A DNA stretch of 6,313 nucleotides from Planctomycetes bacterium UBA4800 (GCA_002402755.1 DHGK01000079.1:45231-51543), one strand, 5' to 3'. Positions 1-5,995 are shown, numbered from the stretch's first letter. The notes: generated from the sequence alone by a model not told the origin. Numbers and translations are program-made.

Positions 1-12
1 TCCGGGGAGGAC

Positions 13-127
13 GGAAGGACGATGCCACGAAAACACGAAGACACCAAGGATCAGCGGTGAACCACCGCACGCTCGGGTTGCGCCCGAGACCCTTCGTGCC
101 TTCGTGCCTTCGTGGCTGCGTCCGTCT
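13..127. repeat. Nested inverted-repeat element with CCTTCGTG tandem repeats
   Basis: The core is an imperfect inverted repeat with arms at 24-49 and 91-116, 22 of 26 positions complementary. It extends outward to 13-127 with about 29 of 37 matches. The right arm is three exact tandem copies of the octamer CCTTCGTG (91-98, 99-106, 107-114), and the left arm is a degenerate complement. The 41-bp centre holds two perfect small hairpins: GCGGTG/CACCGC (54-59 with 63-68, 3-nt loop) and CTCGGG/CCCGAG (72-77 with 83-88, 5-nt loop). The whole could fold as a branched cruciform. It lies just beyond the 3' end of the minus-strand operon, so it may act as an mRNA end structure or be a dispersed intergenic (REP/MITE-like) repeat. 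It has no T-tract and no coding capacity. The structure is seen directly; the class is inferred. Confidence 0.7.
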
Positions 128-178
128 TGGCAGCCTCAGTCTCTTCGCGGCGTGCCGTCCTCGCGGCCCTTGCGCGCC

Positions 179-697
179 CTACCCCGCCCCGCACTCCTCG
201 AGCAGCCGCTCGATCAGCGCCGGCGCGGGCTTCTCGTCCGCGATGCAGTTGAGCGCGAAGACGCGGCCCCCGCCCGGCTCTTCCCAGACGCAGAAGCAGC
301 CCTCGAGCCGCGCGCCGTCCTCCTGGAACGTGTAGTACGCCGCCTTGACGGGCCGGACTCGATCGGCCAGGAAGCGCGTCTTCTCCGCCACGGCGAACTC
401 CTGCTTGCCCTGCCCCATGGTCGCGAGCAGCGAGTCCAGCTCCGTGAACGCCGCCGGCTGCTGCTCGGCGGGATCGCGCTCGAAGCGCAGCACCCAGAAC
501 TCCGCCGGCGGCGTCGCGCGCACGTAGCGGAACATCGCCATCGAGCCCTTGAGCCTGCCCAGGCTGATGCGGAAGCCCTCGACCTCGCGCGGGAGGCCCG
601 CCCCGGCGACGGCGTTCCGGAGCAGCGCCTCGTTCGTGCTCGCGCACCCCAGGGCCGCGCCGAGCACGGCGCCGGCCATCACGCATGCGTGTCGCAT
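179..697 (-). CDS. Putative small lipoprotein, last gene of MCE transporter operon
   Basis: This is a 172-residue protein of unrecognised family. It opens with a short hydrophobic segment (residues 4-17) ending in Ala-Leu-Gly-Cys, a loose lipobox with Cys18 as the likely lipidated residue, so it is probably exported and membrane-anchored. The mature part is mixed alpha/beta with no motif I can name; Cys residues near 133-135 and 168 are visible. The ATG at 697 is chosen because an AGGGAG ribosome-binding site (704-709) lies six bases upstream, and because only one base separates it from the stop of the MCE gene, implying translational coupling. Some MCE systems carry an auxiliary lipoprotein (PqiC/YmbA type), but I see no convincing resemblance to that family. 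A role in passing lipid to or from the MCE protein is inferred only from position. A longer minus-strand frame (51-686) overlaps it but reads as Arg/Ala-rich shadow. Confidence 0.75.
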   Translation of the reverse strand: MRHACVMAGAVLGAALGCASTNEALLRNAVAGAGLPREVEGFRISLGRLKGSMAMFRYVRATPPAEFWVLRFERDPAEQQPAAFTELDSLLATMGQGKQEFAVAEKTRFLADRVRPVKAAYYTFQEDGARLEGCFCVWEEPGGGRVFALNCIADEKPAPALIERLLEECGAG

Positions 698-698
698 G

Positions 699-1814
699 TC
701 ACTCTCCCTTCTCCGCCTCGCGGCGCCGCTCGATCCGCAGCTCGCGGCCCGTCGCCTCCGCCTCCCTGACCGCGCGGTGCAGGAGCCACGATGCCTGGAT
801 GCCCTCGAAGAGGTCGCGCAGGCTCATGTAGGCCTCCGGGTCGTTCACGAGCAGCCCCATCGTGCCCTCGCCATCATCGATTTTCTTGAACACCGAGGCG
901 ATGCGCTCGGCCGTATCCCCGAGGCTCCGGACGGCCTCGCCGAGATCCCGCGCAAACGCGTCGTCCCTGACCAGCATGCCGGCCGCGCCGCGGCCCTCGC
1001 GCACCTCCCTGGCGAGCGCGCCGACCTCGGCCAGCTCGCTCCGGAGCCGCGCCGACGTCTCCCGCACGTCCTCCGTCGTCATGACGACCTCGTGCTCGAC
1101 GCGGGCGAGCGAATCGCCCAGGCCCGTGCGGAACGCGCCGATCTCGTTCTTGAGCGTCGAGTTCAGCGCCGTCAGCTCCTGCGACAGCTCCTCGACGATG
1201 CGGTCGATGCGCGCGAACATGTCCCGGTAGAACTCGTCGCTCAGGAGGATCTTGCCGAGCGTCCCCTCCTTCTTCTCCACCTCGGTGACGATGCGCCGCA
1301 GCTCCTTGAGGAGCAGCGCCGCCTCGACCGCCGTCGTCTCGACGGTCTCGCCGGCCGTGGTCATGACATCGGTGATGTCGCTGGCCTCCTCCGAGCGGAT
1401 CACGCCGCCGATGGGGACCTCGTCGCTCAGCGCCGTCCCGGCCTTGATCGTGACGTACTTCTCGCCGAGGAGCCCGCGGGTCTTCACGCGGCACACGGCA
1501 TCCTCCCGTATCCGGTCGCGGAACTGCCGGCCGATCGCGAGCGTGACCACGATCTCCTTCTTGAGCGCCGCGCGCATCTCCGCATCGGCGAAGCCCACGT
1601 TCTGGACCGTCCCGACCTCGACGCCCCCGATCCACACGGGCGCGCCCTTGCGCAGGCCGCCGGTCTCCGCGAAGTACGAGATGAACGGCACGAGGTCGCC
1701 CACGACCGTCGGCCGCAGCGCGACCAGGTACAGCCCCACGGTCAGCACGAAGAGGCCCGCGAACATCACGAAGCCCACCCGCGGGGCGGGCGACAGTCCC
1801 AGCGCGCCGTTCAT
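699..1814 (-). CDS. mlaD: MlaD/MCE-family substrate-binding protein of lipid ABC transporter
   Basis: This 371-residue protein has one N-terminal membrane anchor (about 14-33) followed by an MCE/MlaD domain (about 38-127). The family's conserved core is visible: a Gly-rich strand reading KGAPVWIGGVEVGTV (56-70) and, near the domain end, GLLGEKYVTIK (114-124). In the family this domain sits in the periplasm, oligomerises into a hydrophobic channel and binds lipid for the permease-ATPase. The long C-terminal part is alpha-helical and charged. It carries three spaced copies of a Gly-x-x-Gly-x-(0-1)-Leu...Asp...(Tyr/Phe/Ala) motif at about 183-199, 275-291 and 316-332, a feature of long MCE proteins. 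The start ATG overlaps the ATPase stop (ATGA, 1811-1814) and has a strong GGAGG site (1821-1825) six bases upstream. The protein is longer than E. coli MlaD (about 180 residues), so it is closer to the long-tail MCE class. The cargo is not determinable here. Confidence 0.93.
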   Translation of the reverse strand: MNGALGLSPAPRVGFVMFAGLFVLTVGLYLVALRPTVVGDLVPFISYFAETGGLRKGAPVWIGGVEVGTVQNVGFADAEMRAALKKEIVVTLAIGRQFRDRIREDAVCRVKTRGLLGEKYVTIKAGTALSDEVPIGGVIRSEEASDITDVMTTAGETVETTAVEAALLLKELRRIVTEVEKKEGTLGKILLSDEFYRDMFARIDRIVEELSQELTALNSTLKNEIGAFRTGLGDSLARVEHEVVMTTEDVRETSARLRSELAEVGALAREVREGRGAAGMLVRDDAFARDLGEAVRSLGDTAERIASVFKKIDDGEGTMGLLVNDPEAYMSLRDLFEGIQASWLLHRAVREAEATGRELRIERRREAEKGE

Positions 1815-2551
1815 TCCAGACCTCCCTCCGCGCCCAGGAACGCCCGCAATTCCCCGGCGTCGTACTTCTCGATGTCCCGGAGCGGGCCGTCGACCAGGAT
1901 CCTGCCGCCGGACAGGAACGCGAACCGGCCGCCCACGATGCGCGCGCACTCCATGTCGTGCGTCACGATGCACGTCGTCGCGCGGAGCTTCGCGTGCAGG
2001 TTCTTGATGAGCAGGCTGATGCGCTTCGCGTTCGCGGGGTCCAGGCCCGTCGTCGGCTCGTCGTACAGGATGATGTCGGGGTTCATGGCGATCGTGCGCG
2101 CGAGCGCCACGCGCTTGCGCATGCCCCCCGACAGCTCCGACGGCGCCCGATCCCCGATGCCCTCCAGGCCCACGTCGCCGAGCTTCTCCTCCACGGCGGC
2201 CCTGATCTCGGCCTCCGACCGCCCGCCCTGTTCGCGCAGGGGAAACGCGACGTTCTCGAACACCGAGAGCGAGTCGAAGAGCGCGCCGCCCTGGAACAGC
2301 ATGCCCACGCGGCGCCTGACGGGGACCAGGTCCTCCTCGCGCATCGCCGAGACCTCCGCGTCCAGCACGAACACGCGGCCGCGGTCGGGCGCGAGCAGCC
2401 CGGTTATGAGCTTCAGCATGACGCTCTTCCCGCTCCCGCTGCCGCCGATGATGACCACGCACTCGCCCTGCGCCGCCTCCAGGTCGATCCCCCGCAGGAC
2501 GCGGTTGCTCCCGAACGACTTCTGAACCTCGACGAACCGGAATCCGTGCAT
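1811..2551 (-). CDS. mlaF: MlaF-family ABC transporter ATP-binding protein
   Basis: This is a 246-residue cytoplasmic ATPase that would power the MCE lipid transporter with the MlaE-type permease. All nucleotide-binding motifs are intact: Walker A GGSGSGKS (36-43), Q-loop Gln87 in FQGGALFDSL, ABC signature LSGGMRKR (140-147), Walker B IILYDEP with catalytic Glu165, D-loop GLD (169-171) and switch His198. The FQGGALFDSL Q-loop and the GMRKR signature are typical of the Mla/Ttg2A/Mkl subfamily rather than of generic importers, and the length is normal. I chose ATG 2551, five bases beyond the permease stop. An in-frame GTG at 2560 would overlap that stop (GTGA) and add three residues; neither start has a strong ribosome-binding site, so the start is uncertain by three codons. 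The stop overlaps the MCE start, which supports co-translation. Confidence 0.95.
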   Translation of the reverse strand: MHGFRFVEVQKSFGSNRVLRGIDLEAAQGECVVIIGGSGSGKSVMLKLITGLLAPDRGRVFVLDAEVSAMREEDLVPVRRRVGMLFQGGALFDSLSVFENVAFPLREQGGRSEAEIRAAVEEKLGDVGLEGIGDRAPSELSGGMRKRVALARTIAMNPDIILYDEPTTGLDPANAKRISLLIKNLHAKLRATTCIVTHDMECARIVGGRFAFLSGGRILVDGPLRDIEKYDAGELRAFLGAEGGLE

Positions 2552-2556
2552 GTCGT

Positions 2557-3327
2557 TCACGCCAGCAGGAAGAACGTCTTGGTGAGCAGGAAATCGCCCA
2601 CCAGAATCGCGTACGCGCAGGCGACCATCGCCTTCGTCGTCGAGCGCCCCACGGCCTCGGTCGCGCGCTCCGTCGACAGCCCGATGTACGTCGCGATGAA
2701 CCCGATGAGACCGCCGAAGAGGACGCTCTTGGCCAGCCCCGACACGATGTCGAGCGCCGCCATCGACTCCAGGCACGCCGCCATGTACTGGGCCGGGCCG
2801 ATGCCGAGCGCCACGTACGCCGTGACCATGCCCGCCGCAATGCCGAGCAGGTCCGCGAGCATCGTCAGCACGGGCACCATGACCGCCGTGGCGATGAGGC
2901 GCGGCGCGACGAGGTGCTTGAAGGGATCGGCGCCCATCGCGCGGAGCGCATCGACCTGCTCGGTCACCTGCATGGAGCCGAGCTCCGCGGCGATGCCGCT
3001 CCCCACGCGGCCGGAGATCATGAGCGCGGTGAACACCGGCCCGAGCTCGCGCAGAAACGCGAGCCCGACGATGCGGCTGATGTAGAGATGCGCGCCGAAC
3101 CGCACGAGCTCGAGCGCCGTCTGGAGCGTCATGACGATGCCGATGAAGATGGCGCACACGTTGACGATCGTCAGCGAATCGACGCCGATGCGATCCATCT
3201 GGGCGAGAACGTGCCGCAGCCTGGGCGGCGTGCGCACGCAGGCCTTGAGGCTCCGCCATGTGAACATGCCGAAGTCGCCGAGCGCGAGACTGGCGTCGCG
3301 CGCGGCGGCGGCACACCGTGTGAACAT
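2557..3327 (-). CDS. mlaE: MlaE-family permease of lipid ABC transporter
   Basis: This 256-residue inner-membrane protein is the first gene of the minus-strand operon. An amphipathic N-terminus (about 1-45) precedes several hydrophobic segments, roughly 52-70, 83-108, 143-175, 195-218 and 232-255. The family hallmark spans 93-134: Arg-Glu-Leu-Gly-Pro at 93-97, then SGRVGSGIAAELGSM (105-119) and EQVDALRAMGADP (123-135). This is the cytoplasmic coupling region that contacts the ATPase in known MlaE structures. There is no N-terminal STAS domain, unlike some fused MlaB-MlaE proteins, and the length fits an ordinary MlaE. ATG 3327 is supported by GGAG (3336-3339, complement strand) eight bases upstream. 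The direction of lipid movement cannot be told from sequence. Confidence 0.95.
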   Translation of the reverse strand: MFTRCAAAARDASLALGDFGMFTWRSLKACVRTPPRLRHVLAQMDRIGVDSLTIVNVCAIFIGIVMTLQTALELVRFGAHLYISRIVGLAFLRELGPVFTALMISGRVGSGIAAELGSMQVTEQVDALRAMGADPFKHLVAPRLIATAVMVPVLTMLADLLGIAAGMVTAYVALGIGPAQYMAACLESMAALDIVSGLAKSVLFGGLIGFIATYIGLSTERATEAVGRSTTKAMVACAYAILVGDFLLTKTFFLLA

Positions 3328-3348
3328 CGCGCCTTCTCCGTCGCGTAC

Positions 3349-3370
3349 CCTCCGCCGGCACCGGCGGAGG
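3349..3370. repeat. 22-bp perfect palindrome in divergent intergenic region
   Basis: CCTCCGCCGG (3349-3358) and CCGGCGGAGG (3361-3370) form a perfect 10-bp inverted repeat around a 2-bp CA centre. It lies 22 bases upstream of the permease start, inside the probable leader of the minus-strand operon. It could be an operator for a dimeric regulator or, in RNA, a 9-bp stem with a GCAC-type loop close to the ribosome-binding site. No T-tract follows on either strand, so a terminator is unlikely. The structure is seen; the role is inferred. Confidence 0.55.
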
Positions 3371-3458
3371 CATCCATGTTATCGGCCGCACGGGGCGAGG
3401 AGCGCACAGAAAAGAGGCGGGCCCTCGGGACGGCGCTCCTCGCGCCGCGGGCGGGATC

Positions 3459-3467
3459 TGTTACAAT
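3459..3467 (+). promoter_or_regulatory. Extended -10 promoter motif upstream of squalene/phytoene synthase gene
   Basis: TGTTACAAT combines an extended -10 dinucleotide (TG at 3459-3460) with TACAAT (3462-3467), one mismatch from TATAAT. It stands out in very GC-rich surroundings. No TTGACA-like -35 is visible 16-18 bases upstream, which an extended -10 can tolerate. Transcription would start near 3474, giving a leader of about 70 bases ahead of the ATG at 3546. Confidence 0.45.
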
Positions 3468-3472
3468 CGGCT

Positions 3473-3506
3473 CGGCGCGCCGCGCGCCCGTCGCCGCGGC
3501 GCGCCG
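3473..3506 (+). repeat. Twin 10-bp palindromes (CGGCGCGCCG) in the leader
   Basis: The self-complementary decamer CGGCGCGCCG occurs exactly at 3473-3482 and again at 3497-3506, 24 bases apart start to start. Each is a possible dimer-binding half of an operator, and in RNA the two copies can pair with each other into a 10-bp stem with a 14-base loop. They sit at and just after the predicted transcription start. GC-rich DNA yields such words by chance more often than average, so the role is tentative. Confidence 0.4.
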
Positions 3507-3521
3507 TCCGGACCCGGATGC

Positions 3522-3536
3522 GCGGGCAGGGCCCGC
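3522..3536 (+). promoter_or_regulatory. Leader hairpin immediately upstream of the start codon
   Basis: GCGGGC (3522-3527) pairs perfectly with GCCCGC (3531-3536) across a 3-base AGG loop, ending nine bases before the ATG at 3546. No Shine-Dalgarno sequence is visible between the hairpin and the start. The only purine-rich AGGG lies within the stem-loop, so the stem may limit or position ribosome entry. The role is inferred. Confidence 0.35.
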
Positions 3537-3545
3537 ACGTGCTCT

Positions 3546-4472
3546 ATGACCGACACCGATCTCACGGGGGCGCTCGAATTCACGGCCCGGCTCGTCAAGC
3601 GGGAAGCGCGCAACTTCTACTGGGGATTCATGCTGCTGCCCCCCGGGAAGCGGCGCGCCGTGTACGCGCTGTACGCCTTCTGCCGCCTGCTCGACGACGC
3701 CGTGGACGCGGAGGACGATGCGCGCCCCCCGCCCGGGGCCATCCGCGGGCGGTTCGAGCGCATCGCGCGGGGCGCGGGCGCGGATTCCGAGGCCGACCGC
3801 ATGGTCTCCCTCGCCCTGGCGGATGCCATGCAACGCTATCCGATCTCGCCGCGCCATCTCGAGTGGATCATCGACGGCGTGCTCATGGACCTGGCGGTCG
3901 CCAGGTACGCCTCCTTCGGCGATCTGCAGCGCTACCTCTTCGGCGTCGCCTCTGCCGTGGGCCTGGCGTGCATCGAGGTCTTCGGCCACGCGCGCCCCGA
4001 GGCGCGCGCGTACGCGATCGCGCTCGGCTACGCCATGCAGCTCACGAACATCATCCGTGATGTGAAGGAGGACTTCCGGCGGGGGCGCGTGTACCTCCCC
4101 GGCGAGGACATGGCCCGCTTCGCCGTCCAGGAAACGGCGCTGGGAGCCGATAATACCGGCATCGAGCTGCGGCGGTTGCTGGCCTTCGAGGCCGGCCGGG
4201 CGCGGCGTTACTTCGAGTACGCGGACGGGCTGTGGCCGCTGCTGGCCGCGGACGCCGTCGCCTGCCCGCGCGCGCTGGCGCTGATCTACGGCGCGCTGCT
4301 CGGCGCCATGGAGCGCGGGGGCTTCGCGGTGCTCGACCGGCGGTTCCGGCTGCCCGCGTGGCGCAAGCTGCTCCTGATGCTCCGGGCAAGGCTGGCAGGG
4401 CCCGGACGCCTTGCGCCGGCGCGGGGCGTGTGCGATAACAGCGGCAACGAAAAAGGGCTTTTGCGTGAATAG
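3546..4472 (+). CDS. Squalene/phytoene synthase family protein
   Basis: This 308-residue enzyme of the head-to-head prenyl synthase family would condense two farnesyl diphosphates to presqualene diphosphate or squalene (HpnC/HpnD-like), or two geranylgeranyl diphosphates to phytoene (CrtB-like). The N-terminal NFYWGFMLLP (23-32) matches the family's substrate-contact region. The first Asp-rich motif is CRLLDDAVD (46-54) with the DDAVD acids at 50, 51 and 54. The second is QLTNIIRDVKED (165-176) followed by RRGRVYLP (178-185), holding the Mg-diphosphate-binding Asp172 and Asp176. Both motifs are complete, so it should be active. The length is near the family norm, with a weakly conserved tail of about 20 residues. 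ATG 3546 lacks a clear ribosome-binding site, but the domain begins right after it. It diverges from the MCE operon, and no other hopanoid or carotenoid gene is present, so the product cannot be settled. Confidence 0.93.
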   Translation: MTDTDLTGALEFTARLVKREARNFYWGFMLLPPGKRRAVYALYAFCRLLDDAVDAEDDARPPPGAIRGRFERIARGAGADSEADRMVSLALADAMQRYPISPRHLEWIIDGVLMDLAVARYASFGDLQRYLFGVASAVGLACIEVFGHARPEARAYAIALGYAMQLTNIIRDVKEDFRRGRVYLPGEDMARFAVQETALGADNTGIELRRLLAFEAGRARRYFEYADGLWPLLAADAVACPRALALIYGALLGAMERGGFAVLDRRFRLPAWRKLLLMLRARLAGPGRLAPARGVCDNSGNEKGLLRE

Positions 4473-4481
4473 AACTTCACA

Positions 4482-4487
4482 AGAGGA
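4482..4487 (+). promoter_or_regulatory. Ribosome-binding site AGAGGA for the NYN-FadL ORF
   Basis: AGAGGA ends four bases before ATG 4492. A competing ATG at 4488 is only one base from it and opens a different frame that encodes an Arg-rich shadow, so 4492 is the chosen start. It lies 19 bases after the preceding stop, suggesting read-through transcription from the synthase gene. Confidence 0.5.
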
Positions 4488-4491
4488 ATGA

Positions 4492-5763
4492 ATGTCGGAC
4501 GAATTCAAGCTCGCGGTGTACTTCGATTTCGAGAACCTCGCCCTCGGCGTCAAGGAGGCGCGCTACCCGTCCTTCGAGATCGGGCCCATCCTGCAGCGCC
4601 TGGTCGAGAAGGGCCGCATCATCGTCAAGCGCGCCTACGCCGACTGGGAGGGCTACACGGACTACAAGCGGCCGCTGCACGAGGCCGGCGTCGAGCTGAT
4701 CTACGTGCCGAAGCGCCGCTACAGCGGCAAGAACAGCGCCGACATCCGCATGGTCGTCGATGCCATCGACCTGTGCTACTCCAAGGACCACGTCAACTTC
4801 TTCGTGATCGCGAGCGGCGACAGCGACTTCACGCCGCTCGTCACCAAGCTCAGGGAGAACGACAAGACCGTCATCGGCCTCGGCGTCACCTCTCCCTACG
4901 GATTGGGCATCGAGTGGCCCGAGCCCGAGACCTTCCCCTGGCGCTATCTCGGGACCAAGAGCGACATGATCACGTTCTGCGTCAACCCGGCCGTCGCTTA
5001 CAAGCTCACCGACCGTTTCTCCCTCGGGCTGGGCGTGTCGTTCATCTATTCGAAGCTGACCCAATCCATCACCCGATACATGATGATGGGGGAGTCGGGC
5101 CTCGACGTCCCGGCCGATGTCGATGTCGACGGCACCGCGTTCGGCTTCAACGCCGGGCTCCTCTACAAGGGCAACGGGTACCGCGTCGGGCTCAATTACC
5201 GCAGCCGCTTCACCCTGGACTACAAGGGCACCGTCTCTCTGAACATCCCCGTCTACGAGACCCCTTTCGCCGGAACGGGCGAGACCAGCTTCGACTTCCC
5301 CGACCTCGTGACGCTGGGGGTGTCCTTCGACCTGTCCCGAAAGCTCGTCTGGGCGGTCGACTTCCACTACTTCTTCTGGAGCTCCTACGATTCCTACACG
5401 TTCCATTTCGAGGTCCCGGACCTGGCCTTGACCGAGGACCTCACCGTGCCGACGCTGTGGAAGGACTCGTACATCGCCCGGACGGGACTGGAATATATGG
5501 CCACCGACCGCCTGGCGCTGCGGGCCGGGTTCGCCTTCGACAAGAGCCCCCAGCCCGCCTCGACCATGGACACGAGCCTGCCGGATGCCGACCGGACCAC
5601 CCTGACCTGCGGGTTCGGCTACAAGCTCGGCAGGCTGACCCTCGACTTCGCCTACCAGTTCGAGAACTTCCGCGAACGGACGAGCGAGAGGCCCGACATC
5701 TTCCAGGGGACGTTCAAGACGCAGGCCCACCTATTCGGCATCGATCTGGGTTACAAGTTCTGA
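4492..5763 (+). CDS. Chimeric ORF: NYN (PIN-like) nuclease domain joined to FadL/OMPP1-type beta-barrel
   Basis: This is a 423-residue ORF made of two unrelated parts. Residues 1-132 are a NYN/LabA (DUF88) domain, a predicted metal-dependent RNase fold: YFDFEN with Asp12 (10-15), NSADIRMVVDA with Asp84 and Asp90 (81-91), and IASGDSDF with Asp110 and Asp112 (106-113). From about 133 the sequence reads as a FadL/OMPP1 outer-membrane hydrophobic-compound porin: SPYGLGIEWP (134-143), WRYLGTKSD (150-158), then alternating beta strands ending in the aromatic GIDLGYKF (416-423), a typical BAM-recognised C-terminus. The barrel's signal peptide, N-terminal plug and first strands are missing, as is the NYN family's usual continuation. 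As encoded the protein has no export signal, so the barrel could not reach the outer membrane. Codon use changes at the join: about 3 of 133 codons end in A/T before it, about 25 of 290 after. I read this as a deletion scar or assembly chimera; a true functional fusion is possible but less likely. Confidence 0.85.
   Translation: MSDEFKLAVYFDFENLALGVKEARYPSFEIGPILQRLVEKGRIIVKRAYADWEGYTDYKRPLHEAGVELIYVPKRRYSGKNSADIRMVVDAIDLCYSKDHVNFFVIASGDSDFTPLVTKLRENDKTVIGLGVTSPYGLGIEWPEPETFPWRYLGTKSDMITFCVNPAVAYKLTDRFSLGLGVSFIYSKLTQSITRYMMMGESGLDVPADVDVDGTAFGFNAGLLYKGNGYRVGLNYRSRFTLDYKGTVSLNIPVYETPFAGTGETSFDFPDLVTLGVSFDLSRKLVWAVDFHYFFWSSYDSYTFHFEVPDLALTEDLTVPTLWKDSYIARTGLEYMATDRLALRAGFAFDKSPQPASTMDTSLPDADRTTLTCGFGYKLGRLTLDFAYQFENFRERTSERPDIFQGTFKTQAHLFGIDLGYKF
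4876..4890 (+). other. Probable recombination or assembly junction between NYN and FadL segments
   Basis: GGCCTCGGCGTCACC encodes Gly-Leu-Gly-Val-Thr (residues 129-133). NYN domains commonly read Ile-Gly-Leu/Val-Gly-Val at their last strand, and FadL-type proteins commonly read Gly-Leu-Gly-Val ahead of a Ser/Thr-Pro-Tyr/Phe-Gly-Leu-Gly segment. A short shared stretch here would let two genes join in frame. The exact crossover base cannot be fixed from one sequence. Confidence 0.55.
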
Positions 5764-5784
5764 CGACATATAAAAATCTTTATC

Positions 5785-5790
5785 GGAGGT
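5785..5790 (+). promoter_or_regulatory. Strong ribosome-binding site GGAGGT for the 65-residue gene
   Basis: A consensus GGAGGT lies seven bases before ATG 5798, within an AT-rich stretch (5768-5783) that is unusual for the window. That stretch contains TATAAA at 5769-5774, a possible -10, but I find no matching -35. The site supports active translation of the small gene. Confidence 0.7.
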
Positions 5791-5797
5791 AACGGAC

Positions 5798-5995
5798 ATG
5801 GCGTACGTATTCAAGAATTCACGCGGGGTCAACTACATCCTGCACTCCAAGGAAGTTCTCCTCAAGGGCGGCCGGAAGCAGATGATCTACTTCTTCGCCC
5901 GCGACGAGCGGCCCGGCGCTCTGGATGCCGTCCCCGCCGGTTACATCGTCCAGGAGACGACCAAGACCGGTATGCCCATCCTGAAGAAGAAGTAA
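5798..5995 (+). CDS. Small conserved-looking basic protein, 65 residues
   Basis: This is a complete 65-residue protein with a strong GGAGGT ribosome-binding site. It reads as short beta strands and turns: an N-terminal YVFKNSRGVNYILHSKEV (3-20), a basic KGGRKQMIYFFARDE centre (23-37), AVPAGYIVQE (44-53), and a Lys-rich end with Pro60 and three terminal lysines (63-65). There is no signal peptide or membrane segment, so it should be cytoplasmic. The pattern (a YxLH-like strand, GGRKQxIYFF, DAVPAGY, a GxPxLKKK tail) is one I associate with short uncharacterised proteins found in many bacteria, but I know of no established function. The basic, compact make-up would suit nucleic-acid or ribosome binding, which is speculation. 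It starts 34 bases after the barrel stop and is followed by hairpins. Confidence 0.88.
   Translation: MAYVFKNSRGVNYILHSKEVLLKGGRKQMIYFFARDERPGALDAVPAGYIVQETTKTGMPILKKK

Noticed and set aside
91..114. Possible CRISPR or minisatellite from three CCTTCGTG units
   Set aside because: The units are 8 bp and directly abutting with no spacers, and they form one arm of an inverted repeat, which fits a palindromic element better than a CRISPR array.
24..116. tRNA-like cloverleaf suggested by two hairpins inside an outer stem
   Set aside because: There are only two internal arms, no T-loop consensus, no anticodon arm of normal size, and the outer stem is far longer than a 7-bp acceptor.
51..686. Minus-strand open frame overlapping the small lipoprotein and reaching into the repeat element
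   Set aside because: It is extremely Arg/Ala/Gly rich with no signal peptide. The overlapping frame at 179-697 has a lipoprotein signal, a ribosome-binding site and operon spacing.
549..2525. Long plus-strand open frame (658 codons) opposite the MCE operon
   Set aside because: Its product is dominated by Arg/Ala/Leu/His runs with no domain, and it lies antisense to three genes with clear family motifs. High GC content keeps such antisense frames open.
3171..4553. Minus-strand 460-codon open frame across the intergenic region and synthase gene
   Set aside because: It is antisense to the squalene/phytoene synthase, whose motifs are complete, and its own product is low-complexity Arg/Glu/Ala/Gly sequence.
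4477..5730. Minus-strand open frame of 417 codons antisense to the NYN-FadL ORF
   Set aside because: It is rich in Val/Gly/Glu/Asp with no motif, and it mirrors the codon positions of the plus-strand gene, as expected of an antisense shadow.
4488..5792. Plus-strand open frame starting at ATG 4488, four bases before the chosen start
   Set aside because: It encodes an Arg/Pro/His-rich sequence with no recognisable domain, whereas the +1 offset frame carries the NYN and barrel motifs. The shared ribosome-binding site is better placed for 4492.
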